Assembly (NCBI GenBank): GCA_028285545.1
Contig: JANQPA010000004.1
Location: forward strand, 1-64,000
Direction: 5' to 3'
Length of the DNA stretch: 64,000 nt
Source of the DNA: Saprospiraceae bacterium
GTDB lineage: Bacteria; Bacteroidota; Bacteroidia; Chitinophagales; Saprospiraceae
Below, in pieces: positions 53,168-61,626 of this stretch. Position 1 is the stretch's first letter. Every line of letters begins with the position of its first letter. A program made the translations under genes and the position numbers. The notes beneath the pieces are model-generated. The model did no database searches and had not been told where the DNA came from. It was given only the letters and a program-made list of their open reading frames with translations.

Positions 53168-55795
53168 GTGATAAAAAGAGCAGCAGAAAGATTTTTTAAA
53201 TGGTATTGTCATCCTGATTATTACGAAGATATCAAAGGTGACCTGAATGAGTTGTATCAAAGACAGCTTAAACAAGGATTAACTTCCAAAGCAGAAAGGA
53301 CATTTGCCATTGAGGTTTTGATGCTGTTCCGACCTTCTATCATTCGTCCCTTCCACTGGTGGGACATCAACAATTCCTTAGAAATGATTCAGAATTATTT
53401 AAAGATTGGCCTTCGAAATTTACGTAAGCACCCATTTTATTCCATGATCCATATCCTGGGCCTGGCCTTAGGATTAGCAGCTTTTTTATTTATACATCAT
53501 TACAGAATTTTTGAAAAAAGCTATGATGATTTTCATTATCAGCCCAATCAACTGGTTAGGCTGACGACAGATGACGTAGTCAACGGAAAAATACAAACTC
53601 GCGATGCCATGTCCTTTGCCCCTTCTGGCAAAGCACTCCAGGATGAATTACCTGAAGTCATAGGGTATACCACCACTGTAAAGACTTTTAGAATGATTTT
53701 TAAGAAGGAAGAGCAACCGGTAGAGGAAACAGAAATCATCGCCGTGGATTCCAGTTTCTTAAATCTTTTCAGGTATGAAATCTTAGAGGGCGATAAAAAA
53801 ACCATGTTACTTGAGCCTAATACCATTGTATTAACGGAGTCAATGGCTAAAAAATACTTTGGAGATGCTAAGCCAGTTGGCCAAACCATTGAAGTTCTTG
53901 GAGCTTTTAATCGTCCTTTCAGAGTTACGGGACTAATGGCAGACATTCCTAAAAATACCCATTACAGCTTTAATGCTTTGGTATCTTTAAAGACTTTCCA
54001 GCAGCGAATAGAAAATGATGGCTGGAATGGCTATAATTATTATACCTATTTACTATTGAATGAGCAGACTTCATTAAGTGAATTACAAAGTAAAATGCCT
54101 GCCCTTTCAAGAAAGTTGATGGGCGAAGATAATCGCTTGGAATTTAATCTTCAGCCCGTACGAGATATACACCTTTATTCTGACTTTACTTTTGAGCCTC
54201 AAATCCATGGCAGTGCTAAGGCGGTTAGCTTTTTGGGAATTATTTCGCTTTTCATTCTTTTAATTGCCTGGGTAAATTACATCAATTTGTCAACTGCCCG
54301 GGCAATGGAGAGAGCCAAGGAAGTAGGACTTCGAAAAATTGTGGGTGCTCAAAAAAGGCAATTGATCAGTCAATTCTTGACCGAAGCGGTCATTATCAAT
54401 TTCCTAGGAGCAGCCCTGGCCCTAAGCATTGTATATTTCTTATTGCCCTATTTCCATAGCCTGATAGGAAAAACCATTATACCTAATCTTTGGACACATA
54501 CAGATTTTTTGAAAAACCTGGGACTTTTCTTCCTTATCGGAACCCTGATAACAGGTATTTATCCCGCCATTTTACTTTCTTCTTTTAGACCCATTGGAGT
54601 ACTAAAAGGCAATTTTGGCCGATCCAAAAATGGAACCCTTCTAAGAAAGAGTTTGGTTATTATTCAATTCACCGCTTCGCTGGTTTTAATTGCAGCAACT
54701 ACAATCGTTTATCAACAAATCCGATTCATGACCAATAAAGATCTGGGTATTAATACAGACCAGGTCATTGGTTTTCAAAACCCGGCCAGCAATAGAGATG
54801 AACTATTCGTCTCACAATACCAGTCTTTTACTGAAGAACTACAAAAATTAAGCGGAGTAAAATCTGTGGCCGGGATATCTAATCTACCAGGTGGAGGAAG
54901 TTCGGATATTAGTTCTTCTAGTGGAGGGATAAAAATAATTGGCAAAACCGATCGGGTTGAGACTACCGTTTATATAAACTCCATGACTGATCAGATGAAG
55001 GATGCTCTTCAGCTCGAATTAACCCACGGACGAAATTTCGATCGTGAAATTGCTGGTGATTCAAATGCCATCATTGTCAATGAGTCTTTATTAAGTATGT
55101 TAAATATTCAGGATCCCTCAACTGTAGTCAACGAGTTTATCCAATTTGGCAGAGATCCGGATAATGATCGCTTCCAAATCGTTGGGATCTTAAAAGACTA
55201 TAACCGATCAACTCTAAAAAGTAAAATAGAACCAACTGTATTTTTCCATCGAGAAGTGCCTAGAAATACCCTGGTAAAGTTAAATTCCGAGAACATGACC
55301 TCCAGCATCGCCAGTGTTCAGAGTACCTGGAATAAATTCTTCCCTGATTCTCCATTTGCTTATAGCTTCCTGGATCAGAGATTTGAAAAACTATACATGG
55401 AAGATAGGAGGTTTGGACTTATATTTTTCAATTTTTCTCTATTAGCCATTTTCGTAGCCAGTATAGGGCTATTCGGTTTATCTTCTTATCTGGCCATACA
55501 AAGAACCAAAGAGGTAGGTGTCAGGAAAGTTTTAGGCGCCTCTGTAAACAATATTGTTTTATTATTTTTCAGGGATTTCTTGTGGCTCATTCTCATTGCC
55601 ATCTTGATCGGGATACCACTTATTTATTTGGGTATGAATGACTGGCTGAATACTTATGCCTATCGTATTAATTTCCCATGGGGGGTATTAATATTAGCCA
55701 TCATTGCAATTATATTTATTGCATTTGTAACAGTTAGCTATCAGACTTGGAAGTTGGCTCGTTTAAACCCTGCTAAGACAGTGAGGTATGAATAA
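53168..55795 (+). CDS. MacB/FtsX-type ABC transporter permease with prefix domain (paralogue 2)
   Basis: 875 residues from GTG, with the same domain order as the gene at 50054: prefix (AAERFFKWYCHPDYYEDIKG), MacB-type core, FtsX signatures (ERAKEVGLRKIVGAQKRQL and RTKEVGVRKVLGASVNNI). Differences concentrate in the periplasmic core, such as around residues 190-260, the part that would meet a partner or substrate. The leader just before the start (ACCCGATACCAGTG) is shared with paralogue 1. Likely co-transcribed with padR (60-bp gap) and ends at a long hairpin. Confidence 0.92.
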   Translation: MIKRAAERFFKWYCHPDYYEDIKGDLNELYQRQLKQGLTSKAERTFAIEVLMLFRPSIIRPFHWWDINNSLEMIQNYLKIGLRNLRKHPFYSMIHILGLALGLAAFLFIHHYRIFEKSYDDFHYQPNQLVRLTTDDVVNGKIQTRDAMSFAPSGKALQDELPEVIGYTTTVKTFRMIFKKEEQPVEETEIIAVDSSFLNLFRYEILEGDKKTMLLEPNTIVLTESMAKKYFGDAKPVGQTIEVLGAFNRPFRVTGLMADIPKNTHYSFNALVSLKTFQQRIENDGWNGYNYYTYLLLNEQTSLSELQSKMPALSRKLMGEDNRLEFNLQPVRDIHLYSDFTFEPQIHGSAKAVSFLGIISLFILLIAWVNYINLSTARAMERAKEVGLRKIVGAQKRQLISQFLTEAVIINFLGAALALSIVYFLLPYFHSLIGKTIIPNLWTHTDFLKNLGLFFLIGTLITGIYPAILLSSFRPIGVLKGNFGRSKNGTLLRKSLVIIQFTASLVLIAATTIVYQQIRFMTNKDLGINTDQVIGFQNPASNRDELFVSQYQSFTEELQKLSGVKSVAGISNLPGGGSSDISSSSGGIKIIGKTDRVETTVYINSMTDQMKDALQLELTHGRNFDREIAGDSNAIIVNESLLSMLNIQDPSTVVNEFIQFGRDPDNDRFQIVGILKDYNRSTLKSKIEPTVFFHREVPRNTLVKLNSENMTSSIASVQSTWNKFFPDSPFAYSFLDQRFEKLYMEDRRFGLIFFNFSLLAIFVASIGLFGLSSYLAIQRTKEVGVRKVLGASVNNIVLLFFRDFLWLILIAILIGIPLIYLGMNDWLNTYAYRINFPWGVLILAIIAIIFIAFVTVSYQTWKLARLNPAKTVRYE

Positions 55796-55860
55796 GCTAT
55801 AATAAATGTCCTCCCTATATTTAGGAGTTATTGAAATCTATTTTATTCTAAAGAAAATTA

Positions 55861-55965
55861 AGAGATAAGTTGAGACAATTGGATAATAAGTAGAGACATG
55901 TTGTTTTTTATAATAACAATTTGTCTCTATATATCTCCATTTGTCTCCACCTATCTCTTTTTTTT
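55861..55965 (+). terminator. Long imperfect hairpin with T-run after permease 2
   Basis: Arms 55861-~55905 and ~55913-55958 pair imperfectly over about 45 bp (AGAGATA with TATCTCT at the base, GAGACAA with TTGTCTC inside). Eight T follow (55958-55965). It stands between the convergent permease and SurE-fusion genes, and terminates the + strand transcript; its length far exceeds a normal terminator. Confidence 0.75.
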
Positions 55966-56007
55966 GCGGATAAACAAACAGGATAAAAATCTTATCGCAT
56001 AAACTTT

Positions 56008-57462
56008 TTAATTTTTAAATGGAGGTATCAGTTCTTCCATACTTTTACTCATGGATCTATTCTCATCAACACTCATCGGATTAATGACCACGTAATTTTG
56101 ATAGTAATAATATACATCATGCTCCGCAGGCATCCTATACACTTTAGAACGATCTAAAGGCTTTAACACAAAAGATAGTTCTTCTCCTACAACAGGCTTT
56201 GACTTTTTTTCTTTCTCCAGATAAAAAGGAGGATTATCAAAGCTGATGGCTCTATTTACGACCTTCACTCCCTGAATTTTTTCTAAATCTTCAGGAATAC
56301 TAATAGTCAAATATTCAAATGGTTGAATGGCTTCTACAATAGGGGATTGGGCCAATTGTGCTACCCAGGAGCATATTTTAAGCATGTTAGCACTGTTGTC
56401 CTTATCCTCGTCGATTCCTGAAACCGCAATGGCAGGTATTTTTGCAAGTGCGGCGGTACGTGCAGCTCCTATCGTTCCTGAACCGAACCATTCTACTCCG
56501 ATATTAGGGCCTCCATTTATTCCAGAAATAACCAAGTCTATTGTTTTACCTTGCGCATGAAATACCCCTAAAGCTCCAAAAAGCACACAATCAGCAGGAT
56601 AACCTTGGACAGAGTATACATAGATCTGCTTAGTAGAATCTATAGAAAGGCATTTTGCTTTTATACTCCCCTTTTTGGCTACTTCCATAATGTTCGAAGT
56701 GGAACTTCTGTTTTGATCACTGACTGCAATCACCACCATGTCGGCAAATTCACTCACTGCATCTGCCAGGCAGAGTAGCCTTGACATGTCCTCTACACCA
56801 TCATCATTGGTGATTAAAATGTTTTTGGGGGTAAATTTTTTCTTCAAATTGGGTTGGTCTTCTTGAGTTTGTAAAACCCCGTCTATAAAATAGCCAGATT
56901 TCACTGTCCCATTGCGATAGTAAATAGTACCAAAACCATTCTTCATATTATTTTTCCAATCTCCCACATATTTGAATTTGGGGTTTTCCGGTTCATACCA
57001 ATTCGTACCCTTTCCTGATCTTAGACCCTTTTCAAAATAACCTTCATAATGATCTCCATCATCATTATAAAAGTGCCCATATCCATGAAGCTGGTGATTT
57101 TTAAAAGTTCCCTCGTAAGTATCTCCATCCAGGTAAAAGAAAAGTTTACCAGGGCCTTCACTCTTTCCTTTAGTTAAGGTTCCTTCAAAACGAAAATATT
57201 TACGATTACCATCAAAAACAATTAACTCCCCCTGGCCATGGGCAAAACCATCTAAACAGTCCCCACTCCACTCAAAATTCCGGTTCAAATGGTTGTAGGA
57301 AGTAAATACTTTGCATTCTCCATCTTTTTCAACCATCCAACCAGAACTATCTGTCCTGGTGCTAAAACCGTATAGATAAAACAAGAAAATTCCTATCGGG
57401 AGAATTTGAAAGGAGATTAAAATGTAAAACCAAATACGCTTAAAAATTTTATTTACGCTCAT
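56008..57462 (-). CDS. MORN-repeat protein fused to SurE 5'/3'-nucleotidase
   Basis: 484 residues. One N-terminal membrane helix (~11-33) is followed by at least five MORN-type repeats at ~66-195 (DGFAHGQGELIVFDG, LHGYGHFYNDDG, RSGKGTNWYEP). From ~213 a complete SurE domain starts: ILITNDDGVEDM with Asp220/Asp221, SDQNRSSTSN with Ser253, and SGINGGPNIGVEWFGSGTIGAA with Asn316. SurE hydrolyses nucleoside monophosphates in stationary phase and is usually a soluble cytoplasmic tetramer. Here the topology would place it at, or outside, the membrane. The gene runs convergent to the permease locus. Confidence 0.9.
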   Translation of the reverse strand: MSVNKIFKRIWFYILISFQILPIGIFLFYLYGFSTRTDSSGWMVEKDGECKVFTSYNHLNRNFEWSGDCLDGFAHGQGELIVFDGNRKYFRFEGTLTKGKSEGPGKLFFYLDGDTYEGTFKNHQLHGYGHFYNDDGDHYEGYFEKGLRSGKGTNWYEPENPKFKYVGDWKNNMKNGFGTIYYRNGTVKSGYFIDGVLQTQEDQPNLKKKFTPKNILITNDDGVEDMSRLLCLADAVSEFADMVVIAVSDQNRSSTSNIMEVAKKGSIKAKCLSIDSTKQIYVYSVQGYPADCVLFGALGVFHAQGKTIDLVISGINGGPNIGVEWFGSGTIGAARTAALAKIPAIAVSGIDEDKDNSANMLKICSWVAQLAQSPIVEAIQPFEYLTISIPEDLEKIQGVKVVNRAISFDNPPFYLEKEKKSKPVVGEELSFVLKPLDRSKVYRMPAEHDVYYYYQNYVVINPMSVDENRSMSKSMEELIPPFKN

Positions 57463-57568
57463 TTTCCAAACATTTTAAAGTCAACAAATCCATCCTAAAT
57501 TAGAGGCCAATTGGATAGGAGTAAAGTCAAAGGGATAAATTGCTTTTTAATGTGATGAGTAGCATAGC

Positions 57569-58486
57569 TTATTGCATTTTTTGGTTTAATAGATACTTTA
57601 GTTCTTTAATTTTAGGTCGTGCTACGGGAATTTTTTCTGTTCTGGAATTCAACTTCACTGCTAAGCCCTGGGAATTCCCTGCAGTTGACTCTACATAATT
57701 CAGGTTTATAATATAGGATCGGTGGCATCTAAAAAATATGGGATACTCAGATAAAACTTCTTCTATTTCTTTGATTCGGCCGCGAAATAAAGAAGGCACT
57801 CCCTTTTTGCTTTGTGAAAGATGAAAAGCCACATAATTCCCTTCTGAACTTATATAGACGAGATTATCGCAGACAACTGAAATGGGCTTATTTTCTAGAT
57901 TAAAATGAACAATTTTTTCATCAGAAAAACTTTGATGGCTTAATTGCTTTTGCATTTGTTGGTTCAGCTCCTGAGATATTTGAAGGTGCTTTCTGGAAAG
58001 GAAATTATACCTGGTCAAGATTAAAAAAATAGAAGCAATAGATCCAATTAATAAAACCCTGAAAACTGTAATCATTAATTCATAGCCTGAGGCCGTAAAA
58101 ACCGGATCATTTCTGATTACCAATCCATTAAAAATATGATTCCAAAAACCTATAAGAATAAAATTATAGGCAAGAAAGAAAAAAGCCTTTTTGACTGACC
58201 ACTTCTCTTCTTTAAAGAATTCTGGGAAAAAATAGGGTATGCTAAAGTAATTAAAGCTTAAAGAGAAAAAGGCTATCAGCATGTAAGATCCTGAAACCTG
58301 AAGCCTGGAAATGGCAGCAAAACCAAAGGGTTGTAATAAAATGGTAATAATGCTAAGAAATATAGAAGTAATTATTATCGTATTCCATTTTTCGCGATAG
58401 CTATGTTCAAAAGGATAAGGTGCTTTTAGCCAAGCCAGATCCATCATAATGATATTTTTGAGGCCTAAAATAGGGAAGCTAAGCAT
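57569..58486 (-). CDS. LytTR-domain regulator with multi-helix membrane sensor
   Basis: 305 residues. Four membrane helices (~38-150) are followed by a coiled linker (LSRKHLQISQELNQQMQKQL) and a LytTR DNA-binding domain: VVCDNLVYISSEGNYVAFHL, FFRCHRSYIINLNYVEST and EKIPVARPKIKELKYLL. This membrane-sensor-LytTR layout is common in Bacteroidota in place of two-component pairs. M14/M15 (58447/58444) are alternative starts. Its leader contains an intrinsic terminator (58508-58537) after a sigma54 promoter, so it may be subject to attenuation or simply follow a separate small RNA. Confidence 0.88.
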   Translation of the reverse strand: MLSFPILGLKNIIMMDLAWLKAPYPFEHSYREKWNTIIITSIFLSIITILLQPFGFAAISRLQVSGSYMLIAFFSLSFNYFSIPYFFPEFFKEEKWSVKKAFFFLAYNFILIGFWNHIFNGLVIRNDPVFTASGYELMITVFRVLLIGSIASIFLILTRYNFLSRKHLQISQELNQQMQKQLSHQSFSDEKIVHFNLENKPISVVCDNLVYISSEGNYVAFHLSQSKKGVPSLFRGRIKEIEEVLSEYPIFFRCHRSYIINLNYVESTAGNSQGLAVKLNSRTEKIPVARPKIKELKYLLNQKMQ

Positions 58487-58507
58487 AATTTTGATAAACT
58501 GCCTTCC

Positions 58508-58537
58508 AAAAAAAAAAGCTCGTGGCTTGCACGAGCT
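58508..58537 (-). terminator. Intrinsic terminator on the minus strand
   Basis: On the minus strand AGCTCGTG-CAAGC-CACGAGCT (58537-58517) is followed by ten T (58517-58508). It is a textbook Rho-independent terminator lying 22 bp before the annotated LytTR start, where no minus-strand gene ends. It therefore terminates a short transcript from the sigma54 promoter at 58585-58600. Confidence 0.85.
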
Positions 58538-58574
58538 GAAATACTAATTCTTTTTAACCATAACTTACACACAT
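58508..58574 (-). ncRNA. Predicted ~67-nt small RNA
   Basis: Bounded by the predicted sigma54 start (near 58574) and the terminator ending at 58508. It has no ORF with a ribosome site. The 5' half (TTATAATGTGTGTAAGTTAT in RNA sense) is unpaired and AT-rich, and could pair with targets; the 3' half is the terminator stem, as in Hfq-type sRNAs. Alternatively it is the aborted leader of the LytTR gene. Confidence 0.55.
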
Positions 58575-58584
58575 TATAATTTAT

Positions 58585-58600
58585 TGCAATAAGTGTGCCA
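58585..58600 (-). promoter_or_regulatory. Perfect sigma54 (-24/-12) promoter
   Basis: Minus strand reads TGGCACACTTATTGCA, a full match to TGGCAC-N5-TTGCA. A possible activator site, AGACT-CTT-AGTCT (minus; 58640-58652), lies 40 bp further upstream. The promoter faces the terminator at 58537-58508 and the LytTR gene. Confidence 0.8.
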
Positions 58601-58855
58601 GTTTTGAGATTTCCCTTTTTTGCCAAGCATCTTTTCGTCAGACTAAGAGTCTTTCCTATTTTCTGGCATCTCAATTCTATTTTCTTATTTTACTCTTGCA
58701 CTTAAATGTATTGATAAAAGAACTTGCAGACCGCCTTTTTAATCCGACTTAAAGCTTACCAATCCCTGCATTTCATTCCGGGCTTAGTAATCTTTGATTG
58801 ACTGTAAGTTCTTTTGTAATTACATTTAAAGAGCAGGTAAATCAATAATTTTAAA

Positions 58856-60013
58856 ATGGATATTACACTGGATGGACTTCAAGAACCGAATGTAGACTTT
58901 TTGTCTTCAATCATTCTTTTTGGAATCATCCAGGGGATTATTTTATTTTTTGTTTTTTTCTTAAGGAGGCCGAAGGGCTATATTTTCTTTTTAGTTTTTT
59001 TGGGAAGTTTGATCATTCAGGAGTTAGAGGCTTTTCTATTTTATTCCGGTTACATGTTTTATTTACTACACTTTCTATATCTTTCCTCAGCATTTTCACT
59101 GTTGTCTGGGCCTGCTTTAATGCAATACACTTTCCGTTTTCTAGGGCTTGATAACAAAAAGAGTCCAAGGAATCTACTTCATTTCCTTCCTGCAATACTA
59201 TACTTTTTATACAACTGTCTCTATATTATTCAACCTCTGGAAAAAAAATACTTTGATTATGTGAAATTAATTGATCCTCAGGCCATGCTTCCACTACCAC
59301 GAAAAATAGTGGAAATAGATCCCTTGGAAATTCATGGATACGTTTATGTTGAGTTGATTGGTTTACATTTAGTCTTATATGGTGCTATTAGCCTGTTTAA
59401 AATATACAAGCAAAAAAAGAATGTTGCTAAGGTCAACCAACTGGTTTGGTTAGTTATTTTAAATGGCTCGCTCATGTGTAGTGGTCTGGTCCTCCTTATT
59501 GCAGAGGGAGGAGTGACGGAAGGAATTAGGTTATATTATTCTGTTTTGCCTAAATATTCTACTCGGATTTACAACACCTTTAGCCTTTATTTTATTTCTG
59601 CCTTTCTACTTCTAAATGGTAATTTCTTTCGGCAGCAGGCCAAGTATCAAAAATCTTCACTTAACGGTAAAATTCGAAAGGCCAAGCTTCAAAAAATCAT
59701 CACCATTCTAGAAACAGAAAAACCCTTTCTTAAGCAATCGTTTTCCTTAACAGAGTTATCCCAACAATGCAATATGCCGCGCAGTCATATCACTGAAGTT
59801 ATTAATCAGGAACTGAAAATGACCTTCTATGAACTAACTAATGATCTACGAATAAAAGAGGGAATGAAACTACTCCAAAATCCAGATCAGGATTTGAATA
59901 TGGAACAATTCGCCTTTCAGTTGGGATACAATTCAAAATCTGCATTTTATAGGGCTTTTAAAAAGGTAACCTCCATGACTCCCTTGCAATATAAAACCAG
60001 CCATAAAAAGTAG
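58856..60013 (+). CDS. AraC family regulator with membrane sensor
   Basis: 385 residues. About seven membrane helices fill the first 260 residues (SIILFGIIQGIILFFVFFLR, IFFLVFLGSLIIQELEAFLF and others), as in the 7TM-type sensor AraC proteins. The C-terminal two HTH units are TLLSLTELSQQCNMPRSHIT-like (FSLTELSQQCNMPRSHITEV) and FQLGYNSKSAFYRAFKKVTS, MTPLQY. The signal is probably membrane-soluble or external. The 369-bp gap before it contains the sigma54 RNA on the other strand. Targets may be the serine hydrolase 150 bp downstream. Confidence 0.87.
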   Translation: MDITLDGLQEPNVDFLSSIILFGIIQGIILFFVFFLRRPKGYIFFLVFLGSLIIQELEAFLFYSGYMFYLLHFLYLSSAFSLLSGPALMQYTFRFLGLDNKKSPRNLLHFLPAILYFLYNCLYIIQPLEKKYFDYVKLIDPQAMLPLPRKIVEIDPLEIHGYVYVELIGLHLVLYGAISLFKIYKQKKNVAKVNQLVWLVILNGSLMCSGLVLLIAEGGVTEGIRLYYSVLPKYSTRIYNTFSLYFISAFLLLNGNFFRQQAKYQKSSLNGKIRKAKLQKIITILETEKPFLKQSFSLTELSQQCNMPRSHITEVINQELKMTFYELTNDLRIKEGMKLLQNPDQDLNMEQFAFQLGYNSKSAFYRAFKKVTSMTPLQYKTSHKK

Positions 60014-60163
60014 TGTTGCAGTATTTCCCGATTGGGAAGTACTCCTCTATCCAGCAAAATGGTATTTTTTATCTGGTCCTCTCCATAATTTTGTCAGCAT
60101 ACCCGACAAATTAACATATGGCTTTCTCGTCATGCAATTATCACCATTAAAATAATCACCCAT

Positions 60164-61588
60164 ATGAAATTAAATGCTTTAGAAATCCATGTTTTTTTAT
60201 ACTTCATAATTATGTCTTCCTGGTCCTGTTCCTCCCAAGCCCAAACAAACCCCATTGATTTGGAAAGTAAATTAGACTCTCTTTTTAGGCAGGAAATGGA
60301 AAGGCAAAATATACCCGGTGCTGCCATCATCATCATCAAAGACAATAAAATTCAATTAAAAAAGGGATATGGAGTGCCCAATATTGAACACCCCCATGTC
60401 AAGGTCAATCCTGATTCAACCTTGTTCCGCATTGGTTCCATATCAAAAACATTTACTGCAACGGCTTTATTACAATTAATCGACAGGAATCAAGTTGATA
60501 TCAATGGAGATGTAAACAAATATCTTAAAGACATTAAAGTACCTTCAACCTATCCTCAAGCCATCACACCTAAGCACTTATTGAGTCATAGTTCTGGCCT
60601 AGATGAAATTGGACCGGGCCGCCTTGTTTTTTCTCAAAGTGATCTTATACCTTTAAACACCTTTCTTAGTGATCGTATAATTAGAGTCAGACCTCCTGGA
60701 ATGGCTCCCGCTTACTCCACTTATGGCATCGCTCTTTCAGGATTACTCATACAAGATGTAAGCCAACAATCCCTGGAAACATTTATGGATCAAAATATCT
60801 GGACGCCATTAGGGATGAATAGAACTAATTTTTTGGTTCCGGATCATTTAAGTTCTCACACAGCTGTAGGATATGAATTGCAGAATGGTAGAAATGTTGC
60901 TCAACCCTGGGAGTGGTACCATACTTTCCCAGCGTCCTCCATAAATAGTACAGTGGTTGACATGGCCAAATACATGCAAGCCCACCTGAATCTTGGAATT
61001 CTTAAAGGGAATAGAATTTTGAGTGAAGAAAAAGCCCGCTCTATGCAAACTCAACAAATTACCGGACATCCAGAAATTAATGGTTTTTGTAATGGCTTTT
61101 ATGAAAACAGTTGGAGTGGACAACGCACTGTTGAGCATGGTGGGAATATGCTGGGTTTTAGCTCCTACATGGTTTTGGTCCCCGAACACAATATGGGCAT
61201 ATTTGTTACCAACCATCATGAGATGTCTCATCTAAGATATCATGTAGTTGATTTAATAATGGATCTTTATTTTGGAGATCAATATAGTCCTTCGATTCCT
61301 TCCAAATCTGTCAATAACAACAAATCTAAAGTAGAACAATATGCTGGCACCTACAGTTGGCTTTCCAATTGTCAAAGCTGTCCAGATACCGGTCGTGATT
61401 TAAATTGGGAAATTACAGCCAATGAAGATGGCACCATAACCATGCTAAATCGAAAGTGGATTCAAGTGGAGCCTCAACTCTTTATTAGAGAGGATGGTCA
61501 AGGCAAACTCGGTTTTCGTAACCAAGATGGAAAAGTGAAGTTTATGTTCCTAGGCAATGTGGATGCTTTTGAAAAAGTCTCCAATTAA
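60164..61588 (+). CDS. Secreted serine hydrolase (class C beta-lactamase-like)
   Basis: 474 residues with a signal peptide (ending CSSQAQ; a Cys before it suggests a possible lipoprotein). The PBP-type motifs are S92-I-S-K95 (RIGSISKTFTATALLQL), the Y-S-T motif in APAYSTYGIAL and HGGN (VEHGGNMLGFSS) as third box. After ~385 a small C-terminal domain with CQSCP follows. The family has esterases, D-aminopeptidases and penicillin-recognising enzymes. It lies 38 bp before the broken amidohydrolase gene and may be co-transcribed with it. Confidence 0.9.
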   Translation: MKLNALEIHVFLYFIIMSSWSCSSQAQTNPIDLESKLDSLFRQEMERQNIPGAAIIIIKDNKIQLKKGYGVPNIEHPHVKVNPDSTLFRIGSISKTFTATALLQLIDRNQVDINGDVNKYLKDIKVPSTYPQAITPKHLLSHSSGLDEIGPGRLVFSQSDLIPLNTFLSDRIIRVRPPGMAPAYSTYGIALSGLLIQDVSQQSLETFMDQNIWTPLGMNRTNFLVPDHLSSHTAVGYELQNGRNVAQPWEWYHTFPASSINSTVVDMAKYMQAHLNLGILKGNRILSEEKARSMQTQQITGHPEINGFCNGFYENSWSGQRTVEHGGNMLGFSSYMVLVPEHNMGIFVTNHHEMSHLRYHVVDLIMDLYFGDQYSPSIPSKSVNNNKSKVEQYAGTYSWLSNCQSCPDTGRDLNWEITANEDGTITMLNRKWIQVEPQLFIREDGQGKLGFRNQDGKVKFMFLGNVDAFEKVSN

Positions 61589-61626
61589 TGCCGGGCACAT
61601 TTAACACTCACTAATTTAAACTAGCT

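Noticed and set aside
58465-58674. 69-codon minus-strand frame over the sigma54 promoter and terminator
   Set aside because: The frame crosses the terminator T-run and has no ribosome site or family likeness; the promoter-terminator reading explains the region better.
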